A stretch of 64,000 bases of DNA from Helicobacter_D ganmani (lineage in GTDB: Bacteria > Campylobacterota > Campylobacteria > Campylobacterales > Helicobacteraceae). Made by a program: the position numbers and the translations under genes. The DNA lies in NCBI RefSeq assembly GCF_965138225.1, contig NZ_CBCSAX010000002.1; one strand, written 5' to 3'. Under the pieces are notes generated by a model. That model saw only the letters and a list, made by a program, of their open reading frames with translations. It ran no database searches and was not told the origin of the DNA. Positions 17,188 to 26,648 of the stretch are shown piece by piece. The number at the start of each line of letters is the position of its first letter. Positions within the stretch are counted from its first letter, which is position 1.

Positions 17188-18668
17188 TGGTTGGCTTTTG
17201 TGGTTTGAATCAATGCAATTTCTATAATAGGGCTTGGAGGAATCAGTTTAGAAATTTGCTCTCGCACAAGATAGGAAAACTCTGAATGTGTAATCTGTAA
17301 AGTATATCCATTTTGACTTGATTCAAAGGAGAATTGAAAGTTTTTTGGTATTTGATTCTTGCTTAGGATTTCGCAAAGCCCTACAAAAAAGCTAAGAATC
17401 TTAATCACTTTGATTTCAGGCAATAAATTAGCATAAGTTAAAGTCTGTGGAATCTTTTTAAAAGCGAACTTTACAAGTGTTGCAATCAATAATCTGTCTT
17501 GATGACTTAAACCATAACTTAGGGCATTAAATAAAATGTAATTTCCGTGATGACTTTTTTCATAAAAATTAAGCGCAATTCCGATATTACATAATTCCGC
17601 ACTAACGCTTAAATGTTGTTGGTAGGAATCATGGATTAATGGGATTTTTCTTTGAGCTTCAAAAAGCTTGAGCGCAAGGGTTTTTTGTGAATTGGATTGT
17701 TTGAAATCACGGATAAAGCGGTCTTTTAGATTCCGCACACTAGGATTGAAGTTCGGAGGGAAATGCCCATTTTCATAGCGCAAAAGGTCATTCAAAAAAA
17801 CACCCTCACGCACTCCAACTCCGCTTGTAACAACATTTTCGGCTTTGAAGTGCAATAGGGCAAGATGAAAGATTAAAGCTCCCCCTTGAATGGAATCAAT
17901 CCTGTCTGCTTGAATGCCGAGTTGTGGCAATTCATCTGGTTTTGCGGTGTAAATTTCACGAAAAAACTCGTGGTGTGTTGCAAAATCGTATTCAAAAGCG
18001 TGCAATGTGTCTAGTGGATAGTTGATTTGCTTTTGAATGATTTTGCTCAACGCCCTTGCAGTTCCACCAATCCCAAAAATTCGTCGATGATGAAAATGAG
18101 AGGGAAGTTGCGCAAGCGTTTGTTGGACAAAATTTCTTGCGCCTTGTAAGTCTCCTTTGTCAAAGAATAATTCTTTTAATCGGATTGTCCCTATATTTAA
18201 TGAGATTTTATCTACTACTTTGGAATTTTCTATTAGCGCGCATTCCGTGCTTCCACCGCCAATATCAATCGTAAGACCTTCGTGATAGGGCAAAAGATTA
18301 AGCGCGCTTAATGCTCCAAAATATGCTTCTTGTTCTCCTGTGATAACCTTGATTTTCAATCCAATCTTTTTTGCAAGTTTTAAAAAGTCTGCCTTGTTGG
18401 GCGCATCACGCACTGCGGAAGTAGCGACACATAAAATCTTGCGTGCTTTATGTAATTTAGCAATCCACAAAAAGTCTTTTAAGGCGCAAAGAGCACGTTC
18501 CATTGGTTTTTGTTGCAAATAGCCTTGATGTTCATAAGTGGATTCAGAGATTCGGACTTTGCTTTTGGATTCATAAAGCAAATGGAATCCCAAATGGCTT
18601 GTTTTTTCAAAAATTGCCATTCTCGCAGAGTTTGAACCAATATCAATAATTGCAGTGATTTGTGCCAC
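17184..18668 (-). CDS. Ppx/GppA family exopolyphosphatase / pppGpp phosphohydrolase
   Basis: A soluble ASKHA-fold enzyme of 494 residues that hydrolyses polyphosphate, pppGpp or both. Phosphate-binding loops of the family are visible: AIIDIGSNSARMAIFE at the N-terminus, VATSAVRDAPNKADF near 95, and LTIDIGGGSTECALIE near 142. The catalytic Glu is expected in the GEQEAYFGALSAL segment near 120. A C-terminal HD-like helical domain follows (about 310-494). Sequence alone does not separate Ppx from GppA function. It heads a minus-strand run with waaC, htrB and a GT9 gene. Confidence 0.9.
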   Translation of the reverse strand: MAQITAIIDIGSNSARMAIFEKTSHLGFHLLYESKSKVRISESTYEHQGYLQQKPMERALCALKDFLWIAKLHKARKILCVATSAVRDAPNKADFLKLAKKIGLKIKVITGEQEAYFGALSALNLLPYHEGLTIDIGGGSTECALIENSKVVDKISLNIGTIRLKELFFDKGDLQGARNFVQQTLAQLPSHFHHRRIFGIGGTARALSKIIQKQINYPLDTLHAFEYDFATHHEFFREIYTAKPDELPQLGIQADRIDSIQGGALIFHLALLHFKAENVVTSGVGVREGVFLNDLLRYENGHFPPNFNPSVRNLKDRFIRDFKQSNSQKTLALKLFEAQRKIPLIHDSYQQHLSVSAELCNIGIALNFYEKSHHGNYILFNALSYGLSHQDRLLIATLVKFAFKKIPQTLTYANLLPEIKVIKILSFFVGLCEILSKNQIPKNFQFSFESSQNGYTLQITHSEFSYLVREQISKLIPPSPIIEIALIQTTKANQ

Positions 18669-18683
18669 TTTTGTTGCCTTAGT

Positions 18684-18935
18684 CTAATCTTCTTGGTGTA
18701 ATTGAGAGTGTTTGAACTTTAGCTCTTCTAGGGTTTCTACATTATCAGGGTCGGAGATTATAGCATCTACTGGGCAAACAGATAGACACGCAGGCTCATC
18801 ATAGAATCCATAACATTCTGTGCATTTTTCTGGGTCAATTGTGTAATGAGGATCTCCCTCTTCAATCGCTTCATTGGGGCATTCTTCGCGACAAGCATCG
18901 CAGGCAATACATTCTTCATTAATCATTAAGGACAT
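18684..18935 (-). CDS. 2[4Fe-4S] ferredoxin, YfhL/Alvin type
   Basis: An 83-residue acidic electron carrier. Two cluster motifs are visible: CIACDACREECP near residue 10 and CTECYGFYDEPACLSVCP near residue 38. The longer spacing in the second motif and the C-terminal extension (about 60-83) place it in the YfhL/Allochromatium-type group rather than the short clostridial type. The physiological partner is unknown. It lies 15 bp upstream of ppx/gppA. Confidence 0.93.
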   Translation of the reverse strand: MSLMINEECIACDACREECPNEAIEEGDPHYTIDPEKCTECYGFYDEPACLSVCPVDAIISDPDNVETLEELKFKHSQLHQED

Positions 18936-19051
18936 AAATTACTCCACGGAATCAATAAATTTTAAAATCAGGTTTTTAACTAAAAAACTCTAAAGAATTA
19001 CTTAAAAATTATTTTTCATTTTATTTATTTTTGGAATAATAAGACAAGAAT

Positions 19052-19717
19052 TTATAATTCTAAAATGATAATGTCAAGTGCTTTGAAGTAATTTTGGTGG
19101 CTTTCTTGGAAATTTTTTGGAATCTTGCTTAGGATAATTTTGTTTTTTGGAATCATAGAAAGGAGCGAAAAATTTTCATTTAAATCCAAAATATCGGCTT
19201 TAGAAAAAATTGCTTTGGTAAGATCTTCTTTGGATTCTATCCGAAAGATTATGCTTAAACCTATTTTTGTAGCGTAATCGCTTAGATTTTTGAGCTGTTT
19301 TTGCGTCAAAAATTTGGGCAACAAAACAACGCTATCTGCACCATAAACAAGGGATTCTAAAAGTTGATAAGAATCTAAGATTAAAAAATCATAAATCAGC
19401 GGAATACTCACATAGCGGCGAATATAGGTTAGAATCTCCAAAGATTCTACAAAAAACCCACAAGCTCGGCTCTCATAGTCTTTGGCTGTTTGCAAAAGTG
19501 AAATTTGCGTCGCGCTAGTATCCAATGTTTGCAGAGAGAAGTCATAGAGGATTTTAGGGGTAGAATCCACAGGTTTTTTAAAGATTTCAGGTAGAGGGCG
19601 TGGCTGATAAGGTGTGTAGGCGAGTGTGCGCCCAAGCCATTCTTGTGGAAATTTCTCTTTTTTTTCTGAAATGGCTTGTTGAATTTTTGCAATTTCAATT
19701 TCAGTAAATACGCGCAA
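19052..19717 (-). CDS. TrpC-like TIM-barrel protein lacking catalytic lysines
   Basis: A 221-residue protein related to indole-3-glycerol phosphate synthase. The barrel pattern is visible: an N-terminal helix plus RPL segment, SIPLIYDFLILDSYQLLESLVYGADSVVLL (compare VLRKDFIIDPYQ and AGADAVLLI of true enzymes), and a later ADILDLNENF (compare GINNRNL). The EIKKASPS-type strand with the catalytic Lys is replaced by ILYDFSLQ, and the RKDF Lys by YDF. Two key lysines are therefore missing, and it is probably not an active synthase. It sits 8 bp after glyS. Its role is unknown; a non-catalytic or regulatory function is possible. Confidence 0.65.
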   Translation of the reverse strand: MRVFTEIEIAKIQQAISEKKEKFPQEWLGRTLAYTPYQPRPLPEIFKKPVDSTPKILYDFSLQTLDTSATQISLLQTAKDYESRACGFFVESLEILTYIRRYVSIPLIYDFLILDSYQLLESLVYGADSVVLLPKFLTQKQLKNLSDYATKIGLSIIFRIESKEDLTKAIFSKADILDLNENFSLLSMIPKNKIILSKIPKNFQESHQNYFKALDIIILEL

Positions 19718-19725
19718 ACTATACC

Positions 19726-21783
19726 TTACAGACTGATTTCTTTAATCTCTGCAATCTCTAAAAATGCCTTATAAATCCTTGCAATCAAATGTTTGCGGTT
19801 GTTTTTGAAATCCTCATCGGGGGTATTTACTAGTACCTTGTCAAAGAATCTATCCAAAATGGGGTTGAGTTTAAGCAAGGAATCTAAACGCGTAGCATAA
19901 TCGCAGCCTTGAAGATTGCAGGAATTAAAGGCTTGATAGAGTTCTATTTCTTCTGGAGCGAGTAATTTTTCTTCTTTAATGCTTAAAGGAGAATCCAAAC
20001 AAACTTCTTTTGTGATGTTTGCAAGCCGTTTAAAAGTCTGGGACAAGAGCTTCTTGTCTTGATTTTTTAGTGCGGAATCTAGCGCAAGGAGTTTTTGAGA
20101 AATTTGCACTAAGTCGCGCTCGCCTGTTGTCAAAACAGCGCGCAAAAGGGAGGCATTGAAATTTAGCACAGAATCTAGTCTCTCTAAAATAAAATTTTCA
20201 AGTAATTTTAAATCAAAAGGCTTATAGAGTGGAGCAAGTTTTTCTAAAATAGTTTTTAAATCAAAGGGTAAATTAAAATGCAAAACGATTTTAATCACTC
20301 CATTTGCCGCACGCCGCAAAGCAAAAGGGTCGCGTGAGCCACTTGGAATCTTGGCAATACTAAAAAGCCCCATTAGATTATCTAGCTTATAAGCAAGTGC
20401 GATGAGTGCGCTGATGAGATTGGAGGGCAAAGCACTTTCTTCGGAGTTTGGTAAATATTGTTCTAAAATTGCAAGGGCGATTCTATCATCATAGCGTAAG
20501 TCTTTTGCGTAATAATATCCCATAATACCCTGTAATTCGGTAAATTCATAAACCATTTCGCTCATTAAATCTGCCTTGCTTAATGTTGCGGCTTGGTCTA
20601 AAATCTCTAAAAGAAGTCCGAAATTTGGCTCTAAAGCAGAAAGTTGTGTTTGGAATAATGTGCTTAAAACTTGAATGATTTTGCGTTCGCGCTCTGTTTT
20701 TTCCCACATAGAACCCAAACCCTCTACAAAAGTAACTTCTTTCAATCTTTCGGGTTGAAAGCCTGTCTTCAAGTCATTGTGATAGAAAAACAGAGCGTCT
20801 TCTAAACGTGCGCGTAAGACTTTGATATTTCCCTCTACAATGGCTTTTGGATTCTGCGCTAGGCTGTTGGAAACAACGATAAAGCCGTGGTAGAGTTTTG
20901 AATCTTTGTAAGTAGCAAAGTAACGTTGATTCACTTTCATTGAAGTGATGATACAAGGCGCAGGAAGTTCCAAGAAATGTTCGCTAAATTCGCCAAAAAG
21001 CGCAGTAGGATATTCAGTGATACTGACGATTTCTTCTAAGAGTCCTGTATCCATTTCTACCTTAATGCCTCTATCACTTTCAATTTGCCTAATTTCTTCT
21101 AGTATTTTTTCTTTGCGCTTGGTTTGGTCTAAAATCACGCCGCCATTGCACAAAGTATCAAAATAATTTGGAATATTTTGAACTTCTAAGGGTTCAAAAC
21201 TGATATTGCGATGCACAAAAGTTTGTGCTTTGGATTCTATGCCATAAAGTTTGAGAGGGACTAATTGGTGGTTGAACAAACATAAAATCCAAGATATAGG
21301 ACGAATAAAGGAATCTTTCAGGCTACCCCAACGCATTGTTTTGCCAAAATTTAGAGATTCTAAAAATTCTTGAATCATTGCCTCTAAGAGATGAATTGCT
21401 GGTATTTGTTCGGCTTGTTTTTGGCAATAGAGAATCTCTTTACCCTCTTTTGTTGTCGTTATAACTTCTTTTTCCGTGATTCCACATTTTTTGAAAAATC
21501 CCAACGCTGCTGGAGTGGGCGTGTTGTCTTTATAAGCAATATTTAAAGGAGGACCAAAAAACTCTAGCACTTGTGTATTTTGAATTTGTGGAAAATCTTG
21601 AGCAATTATCACTAAGCGACGCGGTGTGTAAAAAAAGTCAAATTCACAAGGCAGACGATTGGCTTTTAGGATTTTTTGAAATTTGCTTTTGATATTTGGA
21701 AGTTCAGCTAAAAATGGAATCGCAGGTAATTCCTCTGTTCCAATTTCAAGCAAAAGCGGACTTGTGTTTTGTGCAGTTGTCAT
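19726..21783 (-). CDS. glyS: Glycyl-tRNA synthetase beta subunit
   Basis: The beta chain of the alpha2-beta2 glycyl-tRNA synthetase, which provides tRNA recognition. At 685 residues it has the family start LLLEIGTEELPA, the FGPPLNIAYKDN block, MRWGSLKDSFIRPISWIL, and the C-terminal anticodon-binding-like helices ending in DEDFKNNRKHLIARI. ATG 21783 fits this start. The longer in-frame extension upstream encodes hydrophobic sequence not found in GlyS and overlaps the promoter region of the divergent kinase. The alpha subunit glyQ is not in this window. Confidence 0.95.
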   Translation of the reverse strand: MTTAQNTSPLLLEIGTEELPAIPFLAELPNIKSKFQKILKANRLPCEFDFFYTPRRLVIIAQDFPQIQNTQVLEFFGPPLNIAYKDNTPTPAALGFFKKCGITEKEVITTTKEGKEILYCQKQAEQIPAIHLLEAMIQEFLESLNFGKTMRWGSLKDSFIRPISWILCLFNHQLVPLKLYGIESKAQTFVHRNISFEPLEVQNIPNYFDTLCNGGVILDQTKRKEKILEEIRQIESDRGIKVEMDTGLLEEIVSITEYPTALFGEFSEHFLELPAPCIITSMKVNQRYFATYKDSKLYHGFIVVSNSLAQNPKAIVEGNIKVLRARLEDALFFYHNDLKTGFQPERLKEVTFVEGLGSMWEKTERERKIIQVLSTLFQTQLSALEPNFGLLLEILDQAATLSKADLMSEMVYEFTELQGIMGYYYAKDLRYDDRIALAILEQYLPNSEESALPSNLISALIALAYKLDNLMGLFSIAKIPSGSRDPFALRRAANGVIKIVLHFNLPFDLKTILEKLAPLYKPFDLKLLENFILERLDSVLNFNASLLRAVLTTGERDLVQISQKLLALDSALKNQDKKLLSQTFKRLANITKEVCLDSPLSIKEEKLLAPEEIELYQAFNSCNLQGCDYATRLDSLLKLNPILDRFFDKVLVNTPDEDFKNNRKHLIARIYKAFLEIAEIKEISL

Positions 21784-21869
21784 TATTTCCTCTATTTTAA
21801 AAAATTCTGAATATTGTAACAAAATAAATACAATAAAAAACTTTAAAATCATAAATATTGAATTTAGGA

Positions 21870-21875
21870 TATAAT
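21870..21875 (+). promoter_or_regulatory. -10 element of the orphan histidine kinase gene
   Basis: A consensus TATAAT in the glyS-kinase divergent region. The predicted transcript start near 21882 falls on or after the GTG at 21881. This argues that translation begins at ATG 21905, which has AAAGG seven bases upstream. Confidence 0.6.
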
Positions 21876-21904
21876 AATTAGTGAATCAAATGAAAGGCAA
21901 TGAG

Positions 21905-23254
21905 ATGGAGTGGCTGACAAATTGGAATGAGAATTACTCGCTTGCGATTCTATTTTTCGGGTTAGCAATTTGTTTTTTTGGCGTGATTGTTTATCTGTTT
22001 ATGAATTACAGAAGGCTTTTGGGGGAGATAAAAAACAAGGAAAAACTTGAGAATGAATTATTAAACAAAAATACACGAATTGAAAGTTTGAGCAAAGAAC
22101 TTGCAAATCAGATTGAATATGAAATTGCACAGAGACTAAAAAGTGATTATACGCACGAATATTTGTTTGAAAATAGTCTCAATGCCATTATTTTGACGCA
22201 AGATGAAGACTTAAAGATTATTAGACGCAATCGCGCAGCTTTGAAATTGTTTGGAAAAGAAATATTAAATCATAATATCTTAGAATTATTTAGCGATAAA
22301 GCACACAAAAAATCTGTGTTTGAGAAAATTACGCAACTTAAAACAAGTAGATTGCGTCAGAATTTCCGCTTGGATTTGTGTGTGGAGGATTCTATTACGC
22401 CTGTGGTTGTATCTATTTATTTTATGAATTTTGCACAAAAAATCACTCTGTATTTTGCATTTGTGGATATTTCAGATATTGCGAAATTAGAAAACGAATT
22501 GCACAATAAACGCATTGCATTAATGCAAAAAAATAAAGAAGAAGCAATGGGAAAAATGCTTGGAAATATTGCGCACCAATGGAAACAACCATTAAATTCT
22601 TTGTATTTGCTTTGTCAGAATCTCAAGGAAATGCATCAGTTTGATGAATTAAATAGCGAAAATTTTGAAAAATATATTCAAATGATGGCACAGCAAATTG
22701 ACTTTATGTCCAAAACAATTGAAGCATTTAGAGAATTTTATAGCCCAAGTAAAAATAAAGAGGAATTTGAAGTTTATTTTGCAATCAAGGAAATGCTAGA
22801 GCTGTTTTATGGGCTTGTAGATAAAAAAATCAGTATCAAAATGCAGCCTTGCAAGATTAAAAAATCATTAAAAATTTATGCAAATAAAAATGAATTGCAA
22901 CAAGTGATGATTGTTTTGTTGGATAATGCGATTGAAGCTGTAAGAGAGCGTTTGAATAATGGAGAGATTAAAGAGGGTAAAATTCGTATTGATTGTGCAA
23001 TGGAGGAAAATATTGCAGGAACAAAAATCTGCGTGATTCGTGTGCAAGATAACGGCGGAGGCGTTAGTGCAGAAGTAACAAGAAAGATATTTGAGGCATT
23101 TTTTACAACCAAAAGAAATGGTAGTGGAATGGGATTGGCAATGGTGCAAATGATTTTAGAACGTATGGAGGGCAGAATCCTCTTTGTCAATGAAAAAGAA
23201 GGAGCGGAATTTAAGGTAGAGTTGCCTATGCAAAATCTCACACAAAATACATAA
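21905..23254 (+). CDS. Orphan sensor histidine kinase with PAS-like domain
   Basis: A membrane-anchored histidine kinase of 449 residues from ATG 21905. One hydrophobic segment (about 11-34) is followed by a coiled coil (about 38-75), a PAS-like domain (YLFENSLNAIILTQDEDLKIIRRNRAALKLFG), and the H box GNIAHQWKQPLN with phospho-acceptor His224. An HATPase domain follows with N box LLDNAIEAV, G1 DNGGGV and G2 GSGMGLAMVQ. The HQWKQPLN form belongs to a kinase class common in Campylobacterota. No response regulator gene is adjacent. The input signal is unknown and there is almost no periplasmic loop, so sensing is probably cytoplasmic or in-membrane. Confidence 0.9.
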   Translation: MEWLTNWNENYSLAILFFGLAICFFGVIVYLFMNYRRLLGEIKNKEKLENELLNKNTRIESLSKELANQIEYEIAQRLKSDYTHEYLFENSLNAIILTQDEDLKIIRRNRAALKLFGKEILNHNILELFSDKAHKKSVFEKITQLKTSRLRQNFRLDLCVEDSITPVVVSIYFMNFAQKITLYFAFVDISDIAKLENELHNKRIALMQKNKEEAMGKMLGNIAHQWKQPLNSLYLLCQNLKEMHQFDELNSENFEKYIQMMAQQIDFMSKTIEAFREFYSPSKNKEEFEVYFAIKEMLELFYGLVDKKISIKMQPCKIKKSLKIYANKNELQQVMIVLLDNAIEAVRERLNNGEIKEGKIRIDCAMEENIAGTKICVIRVQDNGGGVSAEVTRKIFEAFFTTKRNGSGMGLAMVQMILERMEGRILFVNEKEGAEFKVELPMQNLTQNT

Positions 23255-23345
23255 GGTTTGGAATCTAAAAATAACATAATTTAAACTTATAACTTAATTA
23301 TTTTGGATAAAATAAAGTTTAATTAGTTTTTTATAGCAGCACCTA

Positions 23346-23351
23346 TATAAT
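23346..23351 (+). promoter_or_regulatory. Candidate -10 element of the CxxCH chemoreceptor gene
   Basis: Consensus TATAAT 60 bp upstream of the receptor ATG, in the 156-bp gap after the kinase gene. No sigma-54 or sigma-28 pattern was obvious to me. Confidence 0.45.
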
Positions 23352-23410
23352 AAGACAACATTTATAAGATTAAGTTTTGCTAGGGATTTTGAGTTGGGAA
23401 AGGGACATTT

Positions 23411-25000
23411 ATGTTAAAGACAATCCGGTCTAAAATCATTGTGATGATTGTTGTGTTTTTGTTAGCCCTTTTGGGAATGGTGCATTATAATTTATCCAAT
23501 GGATTTAATAATATTGCCAAAAGTAGTTCCACAAATGAGCTTCATCAGTTAAACGCAATGCTTTTTGAGGGGTTAAAAGTTGCGATGAATACAGGAGACC
23601 CAGAGATTATTGGGAGCTTTATTGAGGGTTCTAAAAAAGTGCCGGGTATTACAAATATGGAACTTTTCCCCTCTCAAGCAATTATTGATTTAATGGGTTT
23701 AAAGAAAACTTACACGACGATTCCGGAAATTTTAGAAGTTTTTAAAACCAAAAAAGAATTTATTAGAATCTATAAAGCGGAAAATGACCAAGGCTATTTA
23801 ATGGCAAAGCCGCTTATCGCAGAGGAATCTTGTTTGATGTGTCATGCGACTTCGCAAGTGGGTGAGGTGCTAGGAGTAGCTGAAATGCAAATTTCAAGCC
23901 AAGAGTTAATGAGTCGCTCTAGCGAAATTCAACTTACGATTCTGTTTTGGATGATTAGTGTGAGTGTCATCGCCTTGCTCGTGTTGCTCTTTTTGTTTAA
24001 TCGTTGGGTATTTAACCCTATTTCCAATCTCGCAAATGTGGCTTATGACCTTTCTCAAGGAGAGGGAGATTTAACCAAACGTTTGCCAATCAAAAATGAG
24101 GACGAAATTGCAAAGGCAAGCACGTATATCAATGATTTTATTCAAAAGATTGATAATACCGTTGCCGACGCTAAAGACGCAAGTCATCAAAATATTTTAC
24201 AATCCACGCAACTTTCTAATGCGTCCAAAGAAATTGATGAGCGCATAGAATGTCTTGTGCAAATCGTAGAACGTAGCACAAAGCTTGGTAATAATATTGA
24301 ACTGATGTTAAATGATTCTATGTCTTTGGTGCAGAAAAGTGCGCACGATATTCAGGATTCTGCGAAGCAGCTTTCAAGAACAAAAGCGCTTTTGCTAAAA
24401 GTCATCAATGAAGTGCAAGGAAATGTCAGTACAGAGCAAAGTATTGCGGAACGTCTCGCGCAAACCGCACAAGAAACAGATAAAATTAAAGGCGTTTTGA
24501 CTATTATTGCCGATATTGCCGACCAAACAAGCTTGCTCGCCTTGAATGCAAACATAGAAGCTGCACGTGCGGGAGAAGCAGGAAGGGGATTTGCTGTCGT
24601 AGCTGATGAGGTGCGCAAGCTTGCAGAACGCACGCAAAAAAGCTTGAATGAAATCAATGCCGTGGTAAATACGATTATTCAATCTGTCTCTGATGCCAAT
24701 AATGCAATGGGCGCGAATGTTCAAAACACCGTAAGCATAGCAGATGCTTCCATAGAAAGCACAGAAGATTTAGAAACAAGTGTTAAATCCCTAGAAGACG
24801 CAGTAGAAGCTTCTTCTCAATCTTTGCAAAAAACGAATGAACTTTTTACTGCGGTGAATGATATTCTAAAACAAGTGGGAGAAGTGCAAAGATTGACAGA
24901 TGAAAATAGCAAAGCAGTGCATTTGATTGATGGAATCTCTAAAGAAATTTCCCAAAAAGCTAGTGCATTAAATAACCAATTGGATTCTTTTAAGGTTTAG
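23411..25000 (+). CDS. Methyl-accepting chemotaxis protein with periplasmic CxxCH haem motif
   Basis: A chemoreceptor of 529 residues. An N-terminal signal anchor (8-25) is followed by a periplasmic domain of about 145 residues, a second membrane helix (about 175-196), HAMP, and a signalling domain with the conserved hairpin tip IADQTSLLALNANIEAARAGEAGRGFAVVADEVRKLAERTQ. The periplasmic domain contains CLMCH at residues 141-145, a c-type haem attachment motif in the position seen in DUF3365/Tll0287-like sensor domains. That suggests sensing of redox state or of a gaseous ligand through haem, which is inference. It probably signals through CheA/CheW/CheV. Confidence 0.92.
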   Translation: MLKTIRSKIIVMIVVFLLALLGMVHYNLSNGFNNIAKSSSTNELHQLNAMLFEGLKVAMNTGDPEIIGSFIEGSKKVPGITNMELFPSQAIIDLMGLKKTYTTIPEILEVFKTKKEFIRIYKAENDQGYLMAKPLIAEESCLMCHATSQVGEVLGVAEMQISSQELMSRSSEIQLTILFWMISVSVIALLVLLFLFNRWVFNPISNLANVAYDLSQGEGDLTKRLPIKNEDEIAKASTYINDFIQKIDNTVADAKDASHQNILQSTQLSNASKEIDERIECLVQIVERSTKLGNNIELMLNDSMSLVQKSAHDIQDSAKQLSRTKALLLKVINEVQGNVSTEQSIAERLAQTAQETDKIKGVLTIIADIADQTSLLALNANIEAARAGEAGRGFAVVADEVRKLAERTQKSLNEINAVVNTIIQSVSDANNAMGANVQNTVSIADASIESTEDLETSVKSLEDAVEASSQSLQKTNELFTAVNDILKQVGEVQRLTDENSKAVHLIDGISKEISQKASALNNQLDSFKV

Positions 25001-25023
25001 ATTTGAAAGAAATCTTAAACCTT
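24992..25023 (+). terminator. Hairpin at the chemoreceptor 3' end
   Basis: AAGGTTTAGATTT and AAATCTTAAACCTT pair over about 13 bp with one bulge, overlapping the stop codon. There is no clear T tract, so termination is likely but not certain. Confidence 0.5.
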
Positions 25024-25105
25024 GTCGTAAAGAATCATTAAATTTATAAATTCTTATTCTAATTTTAGCTATAATTTTTAATAAATAGATTAAGGAGATA
25101 CAAGA

Positions 25106-25900
25106 ATGCAGATAGGAACGAATATCTACTTTAATTTGCAAAATTACTCCAATAATTTTAAAGCACAAGATTTAGAAAATGATTTTAGTAAGCTAACAGA
25201 AGCGCAAGAGGAGCAATCTAGCGACACGACAGAGGAATCGCAAAACACAGATATAACTGCGCCGGAAGCTCCCAATGGTGAGAAATTAGATGCAAGTGAG
25301 CAACAATATGTGCGTGAGTTAGCAGCTATTGACGCAAGTGTGCGAGCGCACGAAGCTGCACATGTTGGTGCGGGTGCAGGTGTCGTAAGCGGTGGAGCGA
25401 GTTTTGGCTATACACGCGGACCTGATGGTAAAATGTATGCAACATCAGGTGAAGTTCCAATCACTATGAAAGAGGGTAGAACACCAGAGGAGACTATCCA
25501 AAATGCGCGTCAGATTGCCTCTGCTGCAATGGCTCCAGCAGACCCTAGTCCGCAGGATTACAAGGTTGCTGCAAATGCTGCACAAATGGAAGCCCAAGCA
25601 AGGAGTGAGCAAGCACAAGAACGAGCACAAGAGCTTAAAGAACAGACGGAAGAGAGCGAAGAATCCCAAGAAACAGATTCTACAAAAGATTCTGTCGCGA
25701 TAGAGAATAGGGCAAAGCAGGATTCCAAACAGGATTTTGTAACCATAAATGATGCAGCTAATATGAGTAGTGCAAATGCAGAATCGCAAAATACTACCAA
25801 CGAGGAACAACAAAAAAAACTTTTTGAATATATAGTGAAAAGCTATGTTGCAAATGCAGTGAGCAATTCTTACACTCCGCAGTTTGAGATTGCAGGCTAA
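25106..25900 (+). CDS. SprA-related putative metalloprotease (CJM1_0395-like)
   Basis: A 264-residue protein with a Zn-binding HExxH-type motif, RAHEAAHVGAGAGVV, at about residues 91-105. A glycine-rich SGGASFGYTRGPDGKMYATSGEV block and a segment ending IASAAMAPADPSPQD follow, matching the SprA-related/CJM1_0395 putative metalloprotease family. The N-terminal 70 residues and the C-terminal third (Glu/Gln/Ser-rich, about 170-250) look disordered. There is no signal peptide or membrane helix. Substrates are unknown. A purine-rich AAGGAG precedes the ATG. Confidence 0.8.
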   Translation: MQIGTNIYFNLQNYSNNFKAQDLENDFSKLTEAQEEQSSDTTEESQNTDITAPEAPNGEKLDASEQQYVRELAAIDASVRAHEAAHVGAGAGVVSGGASFGYTRGPDGKMYATSGEVPITMKEGRTPEETIQNARQIASAAMAPADPSPQDYKVAANAAQMEAQARSEQAQERAQELKEQTEESEESQETDSTKDSVAIENRAKQDSKQDFVTINDAANMSSANAESQNTTNEEQQKKLFEYIVKSYVANAVSNSYTPQFEIAG

Positions 25901-25931
25901 TAGATGATTTTTTCTTTTTTGGGTTGCGATA

Positions 25932-26639
25932 TTGTTTAGAAGTTTTGTGCAAACTTTACCGGTTTTTATGGGCTATTTGCCACTTGGAATTGCATTTGGG
26001 ATTCTGTTTTCTAAGTTACATTTGGCTTGGTATTTTGGAGTCTTGAGTGCAATTCTGATTTTTACAGGGGCAGGGCAGTTTTTGCTTATCTCTTTGCTTT
26101 CCATTCATGCAGGATTTTTGGAAATTGCTTTAGCTTCTTTTTTGTTAAATATTCGCCATATGTTTTATTCCCTTGCAATTACAGATGAAATTAAGAACTT
26201 TGGGATTGGCAAATATTATATTTTATTTGGTTTGACAGATGAAACCTTTGCAGTGTTAAAAACAAACAAAGAAACTTTGAATCTTACACAAAAGGAAATG
26301 GAGATAAATTATCTTTTTATTACTTTTTTTGACCATATTTATTGGGTTTTGGGTTGTGGAATTGGAATCTTTTTGGGAGAGCAATTAGGATTTCAGCCAC
26401 AGGGAGTTGAGTTTGCGCTTACAGCCCTTTTTAGCGTGCTAACACTTGCGTTGTTGAAAAACTCCAAAAACAGGAATCCTTTTTATATTGCTTTGGCGCT
26501 TGGAGTTGTGGGACTTATGATTTTTCCCAAAGAGCAATTCTTGATTTTAAGTATGGTATGTGGAATCGTGATTCTATTGATTTTTAGAAAATGGATTGCG
26601 AACAATCTGAAGCCACACAATGTATCAGCAGAGAATTAA
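25932..26639 (+). CDS. azlC: AzlC family branched-chain amino acid exporter, large subunit
   Basis: A polytopic membrane protein of 235 residues with the AzlC/YgaZ signature GYLPLGIAFGILFSKL near the N-terminus, then FTGAGQFLLISLLS and LLNIRHMFYSLAI. With the following AzlD gene it forms a two-component exporter for branched-chain amino acids or related compounds. The start is TTG 25932, weakly supported but placed correctly before the first conserved block. It opens an operon of closely spaced or overlapping genes that reaches at least 31875. Confidence 0.88.
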   Translation: MFRSFVQTLPVFMGYLPLGIAFGILFSKLHLAWYFGVLSAILIFTGAGQFLLISLLSIHAGFLEIALASFLLNIRHMFYSLAITDEIKNFGIGKYYILFGLTDETFAVLKTNKETLNLTQKEMEINYLFITFFDHIYWVLGCGIGIFLGEQLGFQPQGVEFALTALFSVLTLALLKNSKNRNPFYIALALGVVGLMIFPKEQFLILSMVCGIVILLIFRKWIANNLKPHNVSAEN

Positions 26640-26648
26640 AAGGCAGAA

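Noticed and set aside
21784..21852. Extension of glyS by 23 codons
   Set aside because: It is hydrophobic and unlike GlyS; the conserved start follows ATG 21783.
25558..25813. Long alternative frames inside the SprA-like gene
   Set aside because: They are shadows caused by the repetitive Glu/Gln/Ser codons of the real protein.
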